Source of the DNA: Triangularia verruculosa
Taxonomy: Eukaryota > Ascomycota > Sordariomycetes > Sordariales > Podosporaceae
NCBI GenBank assembly: GCA_033296885.1
Contig: MU863926.1
Span: 62,001 to 126,000, forward strand
Direction: 5' to 3'
DNA: 64,000 nucleotides
Part shown: positions 44,805 through 55,530 of the stretch, in pieces
How positions within the stretch are numbered: position 1 is the stretch's first letter
Layout: every line of letters begins with the position of its first letter
The notes under the pieces: model-generated
What the model saw: the letters and a program-made list of their open reading frames with translations, nothing else
Databases searched by the model: none
What the model was told of the DNA's origin: nothing
Position numbers and translations under genes: made by a program

Positions 44805-47800
44805 GCCCTTGACGTCGAAATAACTGGCCGCGAAGTCCAATGTGCCGAGTCCACTCGGTGTCCCGCTAGAGAGTGGAGTAGGCGCGCGTAGGTAAAAAAA
44901 GGCCGGCTTCGTTGGGAGAGTCGATCGGCCACGGACCACAGGCGTCTCCAGCAGATCTCGATGTCGAAAAAAAATCTTTGGTGGTGCGGTAAGAAGTGAT
45001 AACGGCACGCGCGTCCAAGAACACTAACGCAACGGAAATCAACTAACAACCGCTAGGGGTGTAACGGACGTGGCAACGCCGTCAAGAGAAATCGAACAAA
45101 CGACGCCGCGTTTCCAGACACTGGGAACTCGTGGTGCCACCAAGGGTTGTGAATGCGAAGTGTCAGGCCGAGAGCCGTGAAGCGGGAAGCCGTAGGTCGC
45201 CGGGTGGTATCAGGCGTTGCCGTGGTATGTTTTCTCGATGACGACGATAGGCTCAGAGACCGTGGTAGGATTTTCTTTCTGCCACAGCGGGTGAGGTGAG
45301 GCCGCAAGTCCCGCAAGCGCTAAGGAAGGGCTCTGCACGCGATAGTGGAGATGGAACAGACTTGACCAGTCGAAGGCAGGACGGATCTTTGCCTTGAATG
45401 GTCGCCGATTGCGGTATCAGAAAGGGCAAGGAGGCACCTGGTGTCGGTGTGGAAGAGAACTTGGTAGGTCAACGGTCGAGGGGAAACAGCTGGGAAGATC
45501 CCAGTCAGAGACTGACAAGCTTCGAAACTAGCAAAGATGAAGGCTTTTCGAGGCTCGAGCCTCTCCAAGTTTTGATGTTGTCTAAGGCTTCAAGAACGAT
45601 GCAGAAGACCTGACTCGCGTATGCCTGGAGCTCAGAAACGCTGCGTGTATGAGGTCGAGTCTTGGTGAATCAGCGGAGAGTGTTCCGGAGCCTGTATGGC
45701 TGGGTGGTGTCGTTGCAGAGGATGGTCTTGGAAGGAAGATCAAAGGCAAGGGACCGCCGAGTTTGGTTGTGCGTGGAGACTGCGGGACTAGAGACGAATC
45801 GGCTCGGGTCTTATATAGACGACTCCAGATTTACTTGCTTGTCCGCTCGCAGGTTGATTCAAGCATCCAGACAAGACTGGCCTGCAAGGTCGACAGAAGC
45901 GCGGCTGCGCAGGCAACCACAACGGCCAACCACAACGGCGACTAATCCAACTGCACAGCAGGGTCGGCGATGTCGTCGGTGGTCAAGGGACTAGTGTGTG
46001 TACACTTTCAAGACTGGCCGTTGGAGGCGCAGGGAGACTTGCTGTGAATGCCGGCCTGGGTCGCCGCAAGAGAACAAAAGAAAGTTCAGCAACAGGGCGA
46101 GACCAGAAAATGCAGGTTTCTGCCGGGCGATGGTGTATACATAAAGGTACTAATAAGGCAAGGTACCTTCTTAGTCCCTCGTCGATCTGGAGGACTTTGA
46201 CGCTTCTCCACAACCACAGTCATTTTAGATCCACGGGCTACGTACCTAGACAGAATGGGCCCCTTGGCTTAGACACATGGGGTTGTATGCGAGGTGTGTA
46301 CTGAGAAACATTTTCAGATGGACTGGGGGTTTGAGCAGGGCCGAGAGATCTACGGCGACCCCCCCACGAAGCGAGACGCCTTTTAGAGCGCCAGGATCGG
46401 ATCGCGGGCAGACAGGGGCTCGGTGGATCTTGAGATCCGGAAGGCTTGCCGGGCTGAATGTGAATCTGTGGCGTACGTAGAACCCGAGCCGCGCTGATGA
46501 TGTGTGACGTCTGAATTGGCGATGGCTTAATTCTTTTGTGGTGTGAATCAAGCGGAGCGTGTGGGATGTGCCTCGACCGGAATATCGACGAATGAAGAGT
46601 TGATGCTGACTCCCGGAGCAGTTCTGCAACGCCCAAGGTCATTGCTGTATCCTAATGTTAAAACAAACCAATGTGATAGGAAGTAAGCGGTCGGATAGGA
46701 GTGGGAAAGCTGTGCGATAAAGCCCTAGACTGTTCAGCTCTCGGTCACCGACTTGGTCGTAGCCGTGCTAATGTCAAGGTCCCGTCAACGTCAACCGAAT
46801 CAATCATAGCCCCGGAAGCTAAGGCCGTCTGGGGAGATGTCGGGCTAACGGTCTCAATCCTCGAAACACTGGCCGTTGGCTAATCCTTTGGAGTGGCACT
46901 CCTAGAACCGTTTGTTTGGGACCAAAACCGCCTTGCATTTTTGTTTCTCCTCTGCGGCAACAACCACTTGTTTTTTTTTTGTGTTCTCATAGGCCATTCA
47001 CCATCTGTCTCTTATGCCTGGTCACTCGGTAAGTTGCAGGTCCGCATGGTCGGGCCGTGCCTCGGCATGGCGTTTTAATTTTTGACAGGCCCGGACGTCT
47101 GAGGTAATGGGAAGAAACAGTCAAAAATAAAGAACGCAGCGGATGGGGCTCCCGATCTCGACCATGACAGGTACGAGGGCCTGATGGAGCGATGATACCA
47201 CACAGCTTGGCTCGCATGGGGACCTGGACAGAAGGAACAGGATGTCGGCTACCCTGGATAACGATGGGGCTCACATCAAACAACGAACGACAAGAGCGCC
47301 GGTTCGTTGAGTCCGTATTCTGGCATTCCTTGGTCGTGTTGTTCCGGTACGAGGCGGAGTGTGCAATGGGTTGGCTTGTCCAGCGTGGTGATTTGGGATG
47401 GAAGTAATTCTACTGGCTGTCTCGTTCCCAAGACCCTCACTTGCTGGAGGTGAAAAACGTGCCGTCCCAAAATGGCAGGTTTTTTAAGTGGACCACAGCT
47501 TCCTTCTACGTTGGATTCGTCATGCCCGGGTCAACGGCCGGAGCCAGGGCCAGAGCCCTGGAATTCACGTTGTGCATTTATTTGTGTATCGAGGTGTGGC
47601 TCGCCAATCGTCAGTCTGGTTGAGACGGTCACGTCGCCCGGTTTGGCAATTATTTCCCTTGTTTCCCTGTCCCAAGGGAAAGGGCAGATGGCTCAAATGT
47701 CTCAAAGTGCCAGCCGCTAGCTCTGTCTGTTGCGGGCCTGCGGTACTGTTGTGGGAGAAAAAGCAAGTGCCGGCGTGGAAAGGGGTCACTGACTGAATCA

Positions 47801-50170
47801 GTGCCCTAACTTCTTGGCCCGGTGAACTCCTCGTGGTGGTGTGAGTGACCGCACCTCTCCACTCTCGCGTGTAGCGGTTGCAGCACCTGGGTTGCCTCGC
47901 CGCAGAACAGGGTGGAAGACCGAGCCAGGAGTTGAGATTGTTTTTCACGCTTCCCCCAATCTCGAAACTCGCGGCAGAGCGCATTGGGCCGGGCCGATAT
48001 CCATCTGTTTGAGGGCATGGAAAAGGTTGGCGAGAATCCACTATCTGAGCGTCAGAGGTTGGAGAAAAAAAATCGATACCATGGGGCAGCGGGCACCAGT
48101 CATCATCATCCTCCCCACCCGACATCCCATGTACTAGCCTCCATGTCTCCCACACATCGTGCAGCAAGCATGGGTGCAACCACCTCCGACAGAGCAGAGT
48201 TGACTTTTTCCCCCCCTAGGCGGAGATAGAGGCCGGCACTTGGTTGGTTGGGCCAGAGGTACTGGTACAGCGGTGCTGTCGTGCATTAGGTTAGTATATC
48301 TGTTATTATGAAGGAGGGCTCATGGATCCCGGATCCATGTCGTTGACTTAAGGATGCCAGGGGAAAGGGTGGAATGTCGTCAAACAGCGTCCAGAGATGC
48401 GCGGTAGATCCCTGTCTGTGCTTGCATGCACTGCGTCGTATTGACTGGGGGTTGGCCTAGAGTCTGCCAAGAAGCCGTTGGCGCCCAATCACAAATCGTA
48501 CGGCGCCAGCTTCTGGAACCATTTGCCGAGGCCGTGAGGTACTTCTACCTTGATCTCTCCTGCGATGCTAGCTGACGCGCATGACGACAGGGTCGCTGGC
48601 GCTCCGTACGAATTCCCCAGATTCACCAGCACAATGACGGCACTCGACAAAGACGCGTTGCATGAGAAACCAGCCGCGAACCTTTGTTTTTTTCTGGCGC
48701 GGATATGCCTCACCTCCATCATCCGCTTCGAGAGTTTAAGCCGATGAGGGGGCATCCGCTCGCCCGCCTCACCAGGCTCCGAGGTCTTGACTCAGTTGAC
48801 GACGGAGGTTCTCCGAGTTGATAGGCGACAGAGGCGTGCCTGATTTCAGCTCATGGTGCCCGCCAATTACGAGCAACCTCGTTTTTTTTGATCAGATGTG
48901 TAAGAGATGTCTGGAGTCGACGCTGCAATCGCAGCCACAGTTGAGGGGCTCCAATGTGGTGCGAGTTTGGATTCATCACGTCGCCGATCTCTAACACTAG
49001 AAAGCTGAATATTTTTGCAGATCATCCAAATTGAAGTTGTTGGTAAGTTTGAGTCACAAACGTAGTACTGATACCAGATCCTGTAGATGATCCGATCTAA
49101 ACATATCTGACACCGGGCGTTCTGTACTTCGGCTCGCCTTTCAGCTATCATTGCACTGGACTTACTCCGGATCCTCAACATGGTGTAACAGGTCACCCTG
49201 TTGAGCCTGCAGCTTCCTTATTGGGGATCAATTTACCCTCGGGATATGAAGGTTGGAATCTGAAGTGAGTCGCCAGCCATGTGATATTCGTCAACTCACA
49301 TGGAACATCCCAACACAATCAACGTCCCATATACACTTCCGGAACCTCCTTCTCGAAGCCTTGTGTGACAACTAGCCAAGCCACAAACGTCTGTGCGAGG
49401 TGACAGTCTGCCTGTTCTTCAACGACGGAATGAAACCGCGGATCAGTGGAAAGCAAGCCGTGGAAGGACAGCAAACAGGTCACCGGCTCTGGTGACGACC
49501 CAACAACGCAATATAGAAGATATCAACACCAAACGGTTCGTGGACTGTTTTCTCTCAACCTGCGGACGGGCCGTTCGCATCGTCACACTCTGGTGGGTCA
49601 CTGCATGGCCTAGTTTGACAGTCAGGGGGATCGTGGTTCTAGGTACGGCCAAGGCCGGACGATTGGAAACAGGTTCGTGCGGCTCATCTATCCCGTCTCC
49701 CAAAATCAACAAGCCGCCGATATCATTTGACCAACAGCCAATGGACAGGCCGGAGTCCATGTTATGGGCAAGGGCAAGAGACAGGTGGACCGAGGACTTG
49801 CCACGTTTCTTCCCCGTTTCCTTCCACCCGAGCAGCATCTCCGGTTGGCAGACCGAGCCTCTCACTGGTTCTTCCCGTCGCCTCATGTTCGGCGGCATGC
49901 CGTGTTCGTTGACCCCCCGAAACCTGGGCCCTACACCTCTGATCTCTGGCTGAGAATGTGGTGCTCTATAAACCGGAGAGCCCCGACGGCTTTGTATTGT
50001 ACAGTTATAGCAGTGTCCGTGCGAGCACGCTCTCGAGTCGCATCTAAGGTTGGTAGTTTGATTGCTACAGAAGTCAGGCTCACATGTAGAGTAAAACTGA
50101 GGCGACACCTCCCCCAGGCTTGATCCGTTATGCGGAACCCAAGGCAACTTAATGCTTCCAGGAAGTCGCT
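44805..50170. other. 5.4 kb gene-poor region upstream of the Q-rich gene
   Basis: Contains the 5' region of the Q-rich gene (right-to-left) and the 3' flank of MRPS9. ORFs at 45649-45994, 46238-46642, 47565-48179 and 49393-49953 overlap on opposite strands without coding character. The open frame 49443-50170 is only read-through of the MRPS9 frame past its real splice site. The long length suggests an extended promoter or long 5' leader for the Q-rich gene. Confidence 0.45.
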
Positions 50171-51167
50171 CTATCTCTTGACCCACGCAGGTCTCTTTCT
50201 CGCCTTCACGCGGCCGTGCTTCTTTCTTTCCACCCTTCTTGGATCGCGTGTGACACAACCAGCTATAGTAAATATCAGTCAGCACATACCCCATAGAAGC
50301 GAGTTCAGAGTGAAGCCACCCGTGCCAGCACTTGCCTCTTCTCAGTGCGGGTTTTAGAGCAGGCTCATGAACCATGAGAGCTCTAGAAATGGCCAGCGTA
50401 AGAGCCTCGGCCTGTCCGGTTGTACCGCCGCCTTCGACACGTGCCCAGACATTGTACTTGTCTATGCGACCAGTGGCATGGAGCGCCCAAACAGCGCTTT
50501 CCCGATCATGAACCCGCCCAAAATAATCCGCGAGGGTTTTGCCATTGACCAGAACCTCGCCGTTGCCCTCCACAAGCCAAGCACGAGCCGAAGACGATTT
50601 CCTCCTGCCGTTGCCCAAAGACCGCCCATGCTTGTCAAGCTTTTGCTTCATTGTTTCGTTCTTGAAAGCCTGGACACTACGCTTGAAGTCGTTCAGCGCC
50701 TGGATGACTGCGGCGGGCTTGAGCTTTGGGTGAATCTGGTGTAAACGCTTCACGATAGCAAGGCACTTGACGTAGTCGGTTGCCCTGACTTGTTCGCCAA
50801 CGGCATGTCTGAAATCGTCCAGAGTTTTCCAAGAAATCCGCTCGACGGCATTGGGAGGAATAATGGGGAGGTTTCCGTAGAGCCTCAGTAGCTTGTCGAG
50901 GGCGAGGTAGCTGTCGTTGAATCTCGAGGTGCGCGAGAAGTAGGAAGGCGACACGGGTACCGGACGGGCATGTCTGGCCTGGATCATGCCTTGAAGCTTC
51001 ACAGCATCGACTTCGGGAGCTGCTTGGAACATGGACTCGGTGGACAAGCACCTGGAGCCCTTGGCGCTTAGCCGCAGGGCCTGGAATTGGTGTTCGAGAG
51101 ACCGAGGTCTCGCAGCTCCCCGCATGGCGGCGGCGAGGCCTCGTCGTATTGTTGGTATTGAAGCCAT
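50171..51167 (-). CDS. MRPS9: Mitochondrial small-subunit ribosomal protein uS9m
   Basis: Exons 51167-50336 and 50262-50171 encode 307 residues. The N-terminal 45 residues (MASIPTIRRGLAAAMRGAARPR) are a mitochondrial presequence. A fungal-specific region precedes the uS9 domain (from about 195, SSARAWLVEGNGEVLVNGK, then GGGTTGQAEALTLAISRAL). The junction PALRR|AGCVTRDPRRVERKKHG and the end ARKRPAWVKR restore the universal uS9 C-terminal tail, which reaches the decoding centre. The intron is GC-AG: AAGAG|gcaagt...tatag. Unspliced reading continues for about 290 unrelated residues. Divergent from the eEF1B-gamma gene. Confidence 0.95.
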
Positions 51168-51600
51168 TATTGCGTGGTGTTATCTCCCATCGGGGAGGGT
51201 ATCGGCCTGCCGGGAGCGAGCGTTCTGGCAACCGAAGCTGGCAAGCGACCACGGGCACGGAACAACCGCAGGAATTTTTCCAGTTGTCGGCGCTTGAGCC
51301 GGAAGCTCGGGCCACCTCTTTAATTGCCTGTCGCTCCCACCGTCGCAAGGCGGCATGGAGCCTCGCGGGTTGGGCAGTGGGGCCTGAACACCCAAGGCGT
51401 CCCCCATCCCACTGCCTGCCAGAATTGGCTTAGCAAAGCAGGAGCAGGGACACACCCCACCAGAACAATCTACCCCGCCAGATAAAATTTATTACCCCTT
51501 CGCACATTGTCGACGGCTTTCTTCGCCTTGACTCCCCTCCAACCCATTTCCCCTCTCCGAACCTTCACATCCAGCCAGACAGCTAGCACCGCAAGCAAAG
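51168..51600. promoter_or_regulatory. Divergent promoter, MRPS9 / eEF1B-gamma
   Basis: 433 bp separate the start codons of two translation genes, so they must share or abut promoters. The eEF1B-gamma side is CT-rich with ACCCATTTCCCCTC-type pyrimidine runs before the ATG, as in highly expressed fungal genes. Confidence 0.65.
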
Positions 51601-53209
51601 ATGGCGTTCGGAAAGCTCTTCACCTACCCGGTAAGCCAGTCTCCTGCTCGAGATGCCCGTTCCTGTCCGCCGCGCAATAACTAACTCGATGGGTGACTCA
51701 GGGCAACCCCCGCTCCACGGCCATTCGCGCCGTTGCGAAGGCCAATGGCCTCGATCTCCAGGAGGTTGAGACCGACCTCGCCGCGCCCACCGGGGAGTTC
51801 ACCGAGGCCAACCCCCTCAAGAAGGTTCCCGCCTTCGTTGGTGCTGACGGCTTCACTCTCACCGAGTGCATTGCCATCGCCATCTATGGTACGTGGTATT
51901 CAGGCTTCGATGGCGATATTGCCCCGCTTTCCCTTTCTGGCTCCCTTTGGCGACCACCCATCTGGTGTAGCCTCCCCCACCCCTCTAACATGATGACCTA
52001 GACAATCTTAAACAGTTATCCCTATCTGAATAACCGTGTTGAACTGGTTTCTAACTTCTGATTGCTTTGTTACTTCACCTCTTTGTCTGGCTTCGCAATT
52101 CGGCTTTGAATAGCTTGAGCTAACAGATGATAACAGTCGCCTCCCAGAACGAGAAGACCACCCTCCTTGGCAAGACCAAGCAGGAGTAAGTTCAAGCGCA
52201 AACTCGAAAAAGTCGGCTGACCAGACTGCTGACATGGTGTGTCTGTAGCTATGCTTCCATCCTCAAGTGGATGTCCTTCTTCAACAGCGAGGTCCTCCCC
52301 AAGCTCGGCAACTGGTTCCGCCCTCTCCTCGGCAAGATCGCCTACAACAAGAAGGCCGTTGAGGATGCCGAGAAGGAGACCCTCGCCATCATTGCCGTCG
52401 TTGATGCCCACCTCGCCAACAACACCTACCTTGTTGGTGAGCGCATCACCCTCGCCGATCTCTTCGCCACTGGCTTGATTGCCCGCGGCTTCGAGTACTT
52501 CTTCGGCAAGGAGTTCCAGCAGAAGTACCCCAACGTCACCCGTTGGTACTCTACCGTCTACAACCAGCCCATCTACTCGGCTGTTGCCCCCGAGTTCGCT
52601 CTTCTTGATGCCCCCAAGTTGACCAACGTCGCCCCCAAGGCGGCCGAGGCTCCCAAGAAGGAGGCTGCCCCCAAGGCCGCCCCTGCTGCTGCTGCGGCGC
52701 CCGCGGAGGCCCCCAAGGCCCCTTACAAGCACCCCCTTGAGTCCCTCCCCAAGGCTACCTTCCCTCTTGACGAGTGGAAGCGTCAATACTCCAACAAGGA
52801 CACCCCCGAGGCCCTCAAGTGGTTCTGGGAAAACGTTCCTTTCAACGAGTACTCCATCTGGAAGTGCCGTTACAGGTACAACGATGAGCTTACTCTGACT
52901 TTCATGTCCAGCAACCTCATCGGTGGTCTCAACACCCGCCTCGAGGCTTCCCGCAAGTACGTCTTCGGCTGTGCCTCCGTCTACGGCACCAACAATGACT
53001 CCATCATTGAGGGTGCTTTCGTCATCCGCGGTGACGATTACGTCCCCGTCTTCGACGTCGCTCCCGATTATGAGAGCTACGAGTTCACCAAGCTTGACCC
53101 CTCCAAGCCCGAGGACCGCGAGTTCGTCGACGCCCAGTGGACCTGGGAGAAGCCCGTTGTCGAGAACGGCAAGGAGTACCCCCACGCCTCTGGCAAGGTT
53201 TTCAAATAA
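51601..53209 (+). CDS. Translation elongation factor 1B gamma subunit
   Basis: Exons 51601-51630, 51702-51888, 52137-52185 and 52249-53209 encode 408 residues. Residues 1-80 are a GST-like thioredoxin fold (MAFGKLFTYPGNPRSTAIRA). Residues 80-215 are the GST C-terminal helices (YLVGERITLADLFATGLIAR). A Lys/Ala/Pro linker follows, then the EF1G domain (about 248-408: FPLDEWKRQYSNKDTPEALK, WKCRYRYNDELT, VFGCASVYGTNNDS). It anchors the eEF1B nucleotide-exchange complex that recycles eEF1A. Third positions are almost always C or G, marking very high expression. That bias also creates a 371-codon antisense ORF. Confidence 0.97.
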
Positions 53210-53979
53210 GCAACAAAAATTCCAAGCGCATTTCGGGCCAGCAGAGGCGGTGTGCTAGACTATGGGACATGACTGATGATACGGGTTGGACGGGGAATTA
53301 CGGGACGGGTTCTGAGCCCATTGGTTCATGTGTGATTTGATATCGCCAATAGTCGGGTCGCGGATAAATGTCGACTGAAGATAGACACTTGCTACTGCGT
53401 CCAGAATACAGTTCTTTGATTCCATGTTCTGGCTTGGTTCGCGTGAAGTAGAATGTAGCAAAGAAATCAAAAAAGAAGAAGAAAACAACAGAAAACCTGA
53501 AGGAGGAATAATGATGTGACCGTGGCAGGGAGATTCAAGCATACGCTGCAGGTATTTCTGGCACCGTATGTATATGTATGAATGTACAATTGTTGATTTA
53601 CGTTCTACTGTTTCTCTGCTTGTCTTCCTTGCTACACTGCGTCGATCCTCAATTAACCCTTGTTATTTCTTCTTGGTCTCCTTCTTTTCTTTCTTGCCTC
53701 GCCTGAGGGACAAATACCGTATGCCTGCAACAAACGCACCAGTCGGCGTCTTCTCACGCTCATCCTTCTCAACCAAGACGCATGTCCAGCACTGGCCACC
53801 ACACCACCGGCCCCCGACGGCGGCTGCTTCAGCGCCTTCTTGGTCCGCCACGTCATCCTGTACCTCTTCTCTATCTCTTTCATGCTGAACCTCCTCCGCC
53901 CCTGCCTCACCACGGGCCTTTCCCCCTCCGCCATCGCCGTCCCCGTCTCCGGCGGGCTGCTGGCCGTGATTTTCGTCTC
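53210..53979. other. Region between eEF1B-gamma and the NIF gene, with unexplained open frames
   Basis: Convergent 3' flanks. From 53663 to 54004 the minus strand keeps an open charged frame beyond the NIF-gene stop (see findings). The plus strand shows a hydrophobic 107-codon ORF (53660-53983). The two cannot both be real. The minus frame has first-position G bias and a Lys/Glu-rich end typical of coding DNA. Confidence 0.4.
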
Positions 53980-55530
53980 CTAAAACTCCTTCCGCTCCGC
54001 CATCTCAATCCTGAACGGGTCCGCCCGGATGTACCTGCTCACATCCTCCGTCATGGCTAACTTATTAAGATACTCGTGCACCGCCGGCAGCACGCCCCAC
54101 TCCTTCCCCCCTTCCTCTTCCGGCTTTACATCGCCCAAAAACTCGGGTAACGTGACGGCATTGTGCGGCTCCGACCTCGCCTTCTCGACCGAGTCGTCGA
54201 TCAGGATCGTGTTTCCCTGATGCCAGAACCCATGAGGATTAATGCCTTCGTCCTTCCAGACAGCCGTCAGCCGCTTGTACACCTGGACCTTTCTGTTGTA
54301 GTCTTCGGGGGAGAGACCGAATTTGTCCCTGCCCCAGATGGCAAGGACTTTTTCCTTTTGCTCTTGAGTCAGGAGGGTGTCGCACATTTTGGAGACGTTT
54401 TCCGGGCGGGCCGAGGACCAGATTACTACGGAGAAGGTGTCGATGCAGTACCGAAGGAATCTTTCCGAGTGTGGGCGGCTGATGAAGTGGGCGGATCGCC
54501 GGGAGGAGGGGCGGTGGAGGAGAGTGCCGTTCAGATCTATGACTAAGAGTAGGTTCCGGGGTTGGAGGGAAGGGGTGGGGGGTAAGGAGGCGCGTTGGAG
54601 GTAGGAGTCGGTGGGGTTGGGGATGCCACCTGATGCTCGGGAGGGGGGAAAGGTAGGGTAGGGGGCCGGTTGAGGGCGGGAGGGGGCTTCTGTGCCGGCG
54701 TTGTTGCTGTTGGGAGGGAGGCCGGGGGGGGAAGTAAGAGTGGAAGTAAGAGAGGAAGATGAGTTCCGCCACATTGTTGCTGAAGAAATGGGGCCGTTAG
54801 AGAGCGGAGAGGGACCGGGTGGTTGTTGCTGCTGTCGGAGGAAGTCTGCTCGACCAACTTTCCGTCTCTGGCGGGGAGTGAGGTATTCGCCTTTCTTGTT
54901 CTTTTTGTGAGAAGGAGATTGGTTGTTGGCAACCCCAGGAGCCGGGTCGGGTTGGGCTGGAAGCTGTTGATATGGTTGTCCTCCGGCAGAGTTGATGTCG
55001 AAAGATGGCGCGGCTAGGTTGAGGCCAGGGTTGAACCCTTGATAGTTTGAATTTTGGTCCATAGCCGATTCAATATTGTCGGTGCCAACAGAGGGATGTT
55101 TGCTTTGTGTAAAAACTTCGGATGACTCCGCTGCTGTGGTCGGAGCAGGTGGTTCAGGGTAGACTAGTAATCTGGTCAGCGATGAATGAAGTAAGTGTTG
55201 GCTTTGTGTTAACTCACAATTATGAGACGACAGTAAAAGTCTCGGTGGTTCTTGTGGTGTCGACAATGAAGATGACACCCTATCTCCTTCATGCAAAAAC
55301 GACTCCGCAACAGTCGGTTCTGGTTCGGGTCGTAACTGAGTCGCTGTACTTAGACCACGACTTTGGAGAGCGCAGGTGAAATATGAGTTCAAGTGGGAAT
55401 GGTGCGGACGAGAATATTGCAAGAATACCGGTCTACTTCTGCTAACAACAACTCGTATCGGTAAGAAAGATTGTTGTGGTGGTGGTCGGTCAATTAAGTT
55501 GACAAGTAGTGGTGTTGTTCGTCTGATCAT
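53980..55530 (-). CDS. NIF/FCP1-homology HAD-family protein
   Basis: The open frame from ATG 55530 to TAG 53980 is 516 codons. A 54-nt in-frame intron (55217-55164; gtgagt donor, CTGAC branch-like site, actag acceptor) very probably removes 18 of them, leaving 498 residues. The N-terminus (MIRRTTPLLVNLIDRPP, later SRGLSTATQ) looks like a mitochondrial presequence. An internal ATG (MDQNSNYQGFNPG) could give a shorter form. After a Pro/Ser-rich linker with a basic segment KKNKKGEYLTPRQRRK comes the NIF domain: VIDLNGTLLHRP, FSVVIWSSARPENV and NTILIDDSVEKA. The usual DxDxT motif reads D314-L-N316-G-T. Family function (phosphatase or Tim50-like) is therefore uncertain. Confidence 0.85.
   Translation of the reverse strand: MIRRTTPLLVNLIDRPPPQQSFLPIRVVVSRSRPVFLQYSRPHHSHLNSYFTCALQSRGLSTATQLRPEPEPTVAESFLHEGDRVSSSLSTPQEPPRLLLSSHNCELTQSQHLLHSSLTRLLVYPEPPAPTTAAESSEVFTQSKHPSVGTDNIESAMDQNSNYQGFNPGLNLAAPSFDINSAGGQPYQQLPAQPDPAPGVANNQSPSHKKNKKGEYLTPRQRRKVGRADFLRQQQQPPGPSPLSNGPISSATMWRNSSSSLTSTLTSPPGLPPNSNNAGTEAPSRPQPAPYPTFPPSRASGGIPNPTDSYLQRASLPPTPSLQPRNLLLVIDLNGTLLHRPSSRRSAHFISRPHSERFLRYCIDTFSVVIWSSARPENVSKMCDTLLTQEQKEKVLAIWGRDKFGLSPEDYNRKVQVYKRLTAVWKDEGINPHGFWHQGNTILIDDSVEKARSEPHNAVTLPEFLGDVKPEEEGGKEWGVLPAVHEYLNKLAMTEDVSRYIRADPFRIEMAERKEF

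Noticed and set aside
44805..45008. N-terminal extension of the Q-rich protein to 45008
   Set aside because: The extension begins with GTG and has no ATG. MDDSRGQ at 44804 is the first usable start.
47565..48179. A 204-codon minus-strand ORF in the second desert
   Set aside because: Cys/His/Arg/Pro-rich random-looking translation overlapped by several ORFs on the other strand.
48907..49008. A short plus ORF starting MSGVDAAIAATVEGLQ, reminiscent of N-termini of some fungal STAND proteins
   Set aside because: Only 33 codons before a stop, no continuing exon or NACHT/NB-ARC motif nearby. Resemblance is too slight.
49443..50170. Continuation of the MRPS9 frame for about 240 more codons
   Set aside because: The uS9 tail is restored only by splicing at 50335/50262. 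The extension is read-through without uS9 similarity.
52070..53185. A 371-codon minus-strand ORF antisense to eEF1B-gamma
   Set aside because: It is a by-product of the extreme C/G third-position bias of the sense gene. The product is an implausible Leu/Gly/Val repeat with no family resemblance.
53660..53983. A hydrophobic 107-codon plus-strand ORF overlapping the NIF stop
   Set aside because: Its C-rich third positions are explained by G-rich first positions of the opposite minus-strand frame, and no upstream gene structure fits.
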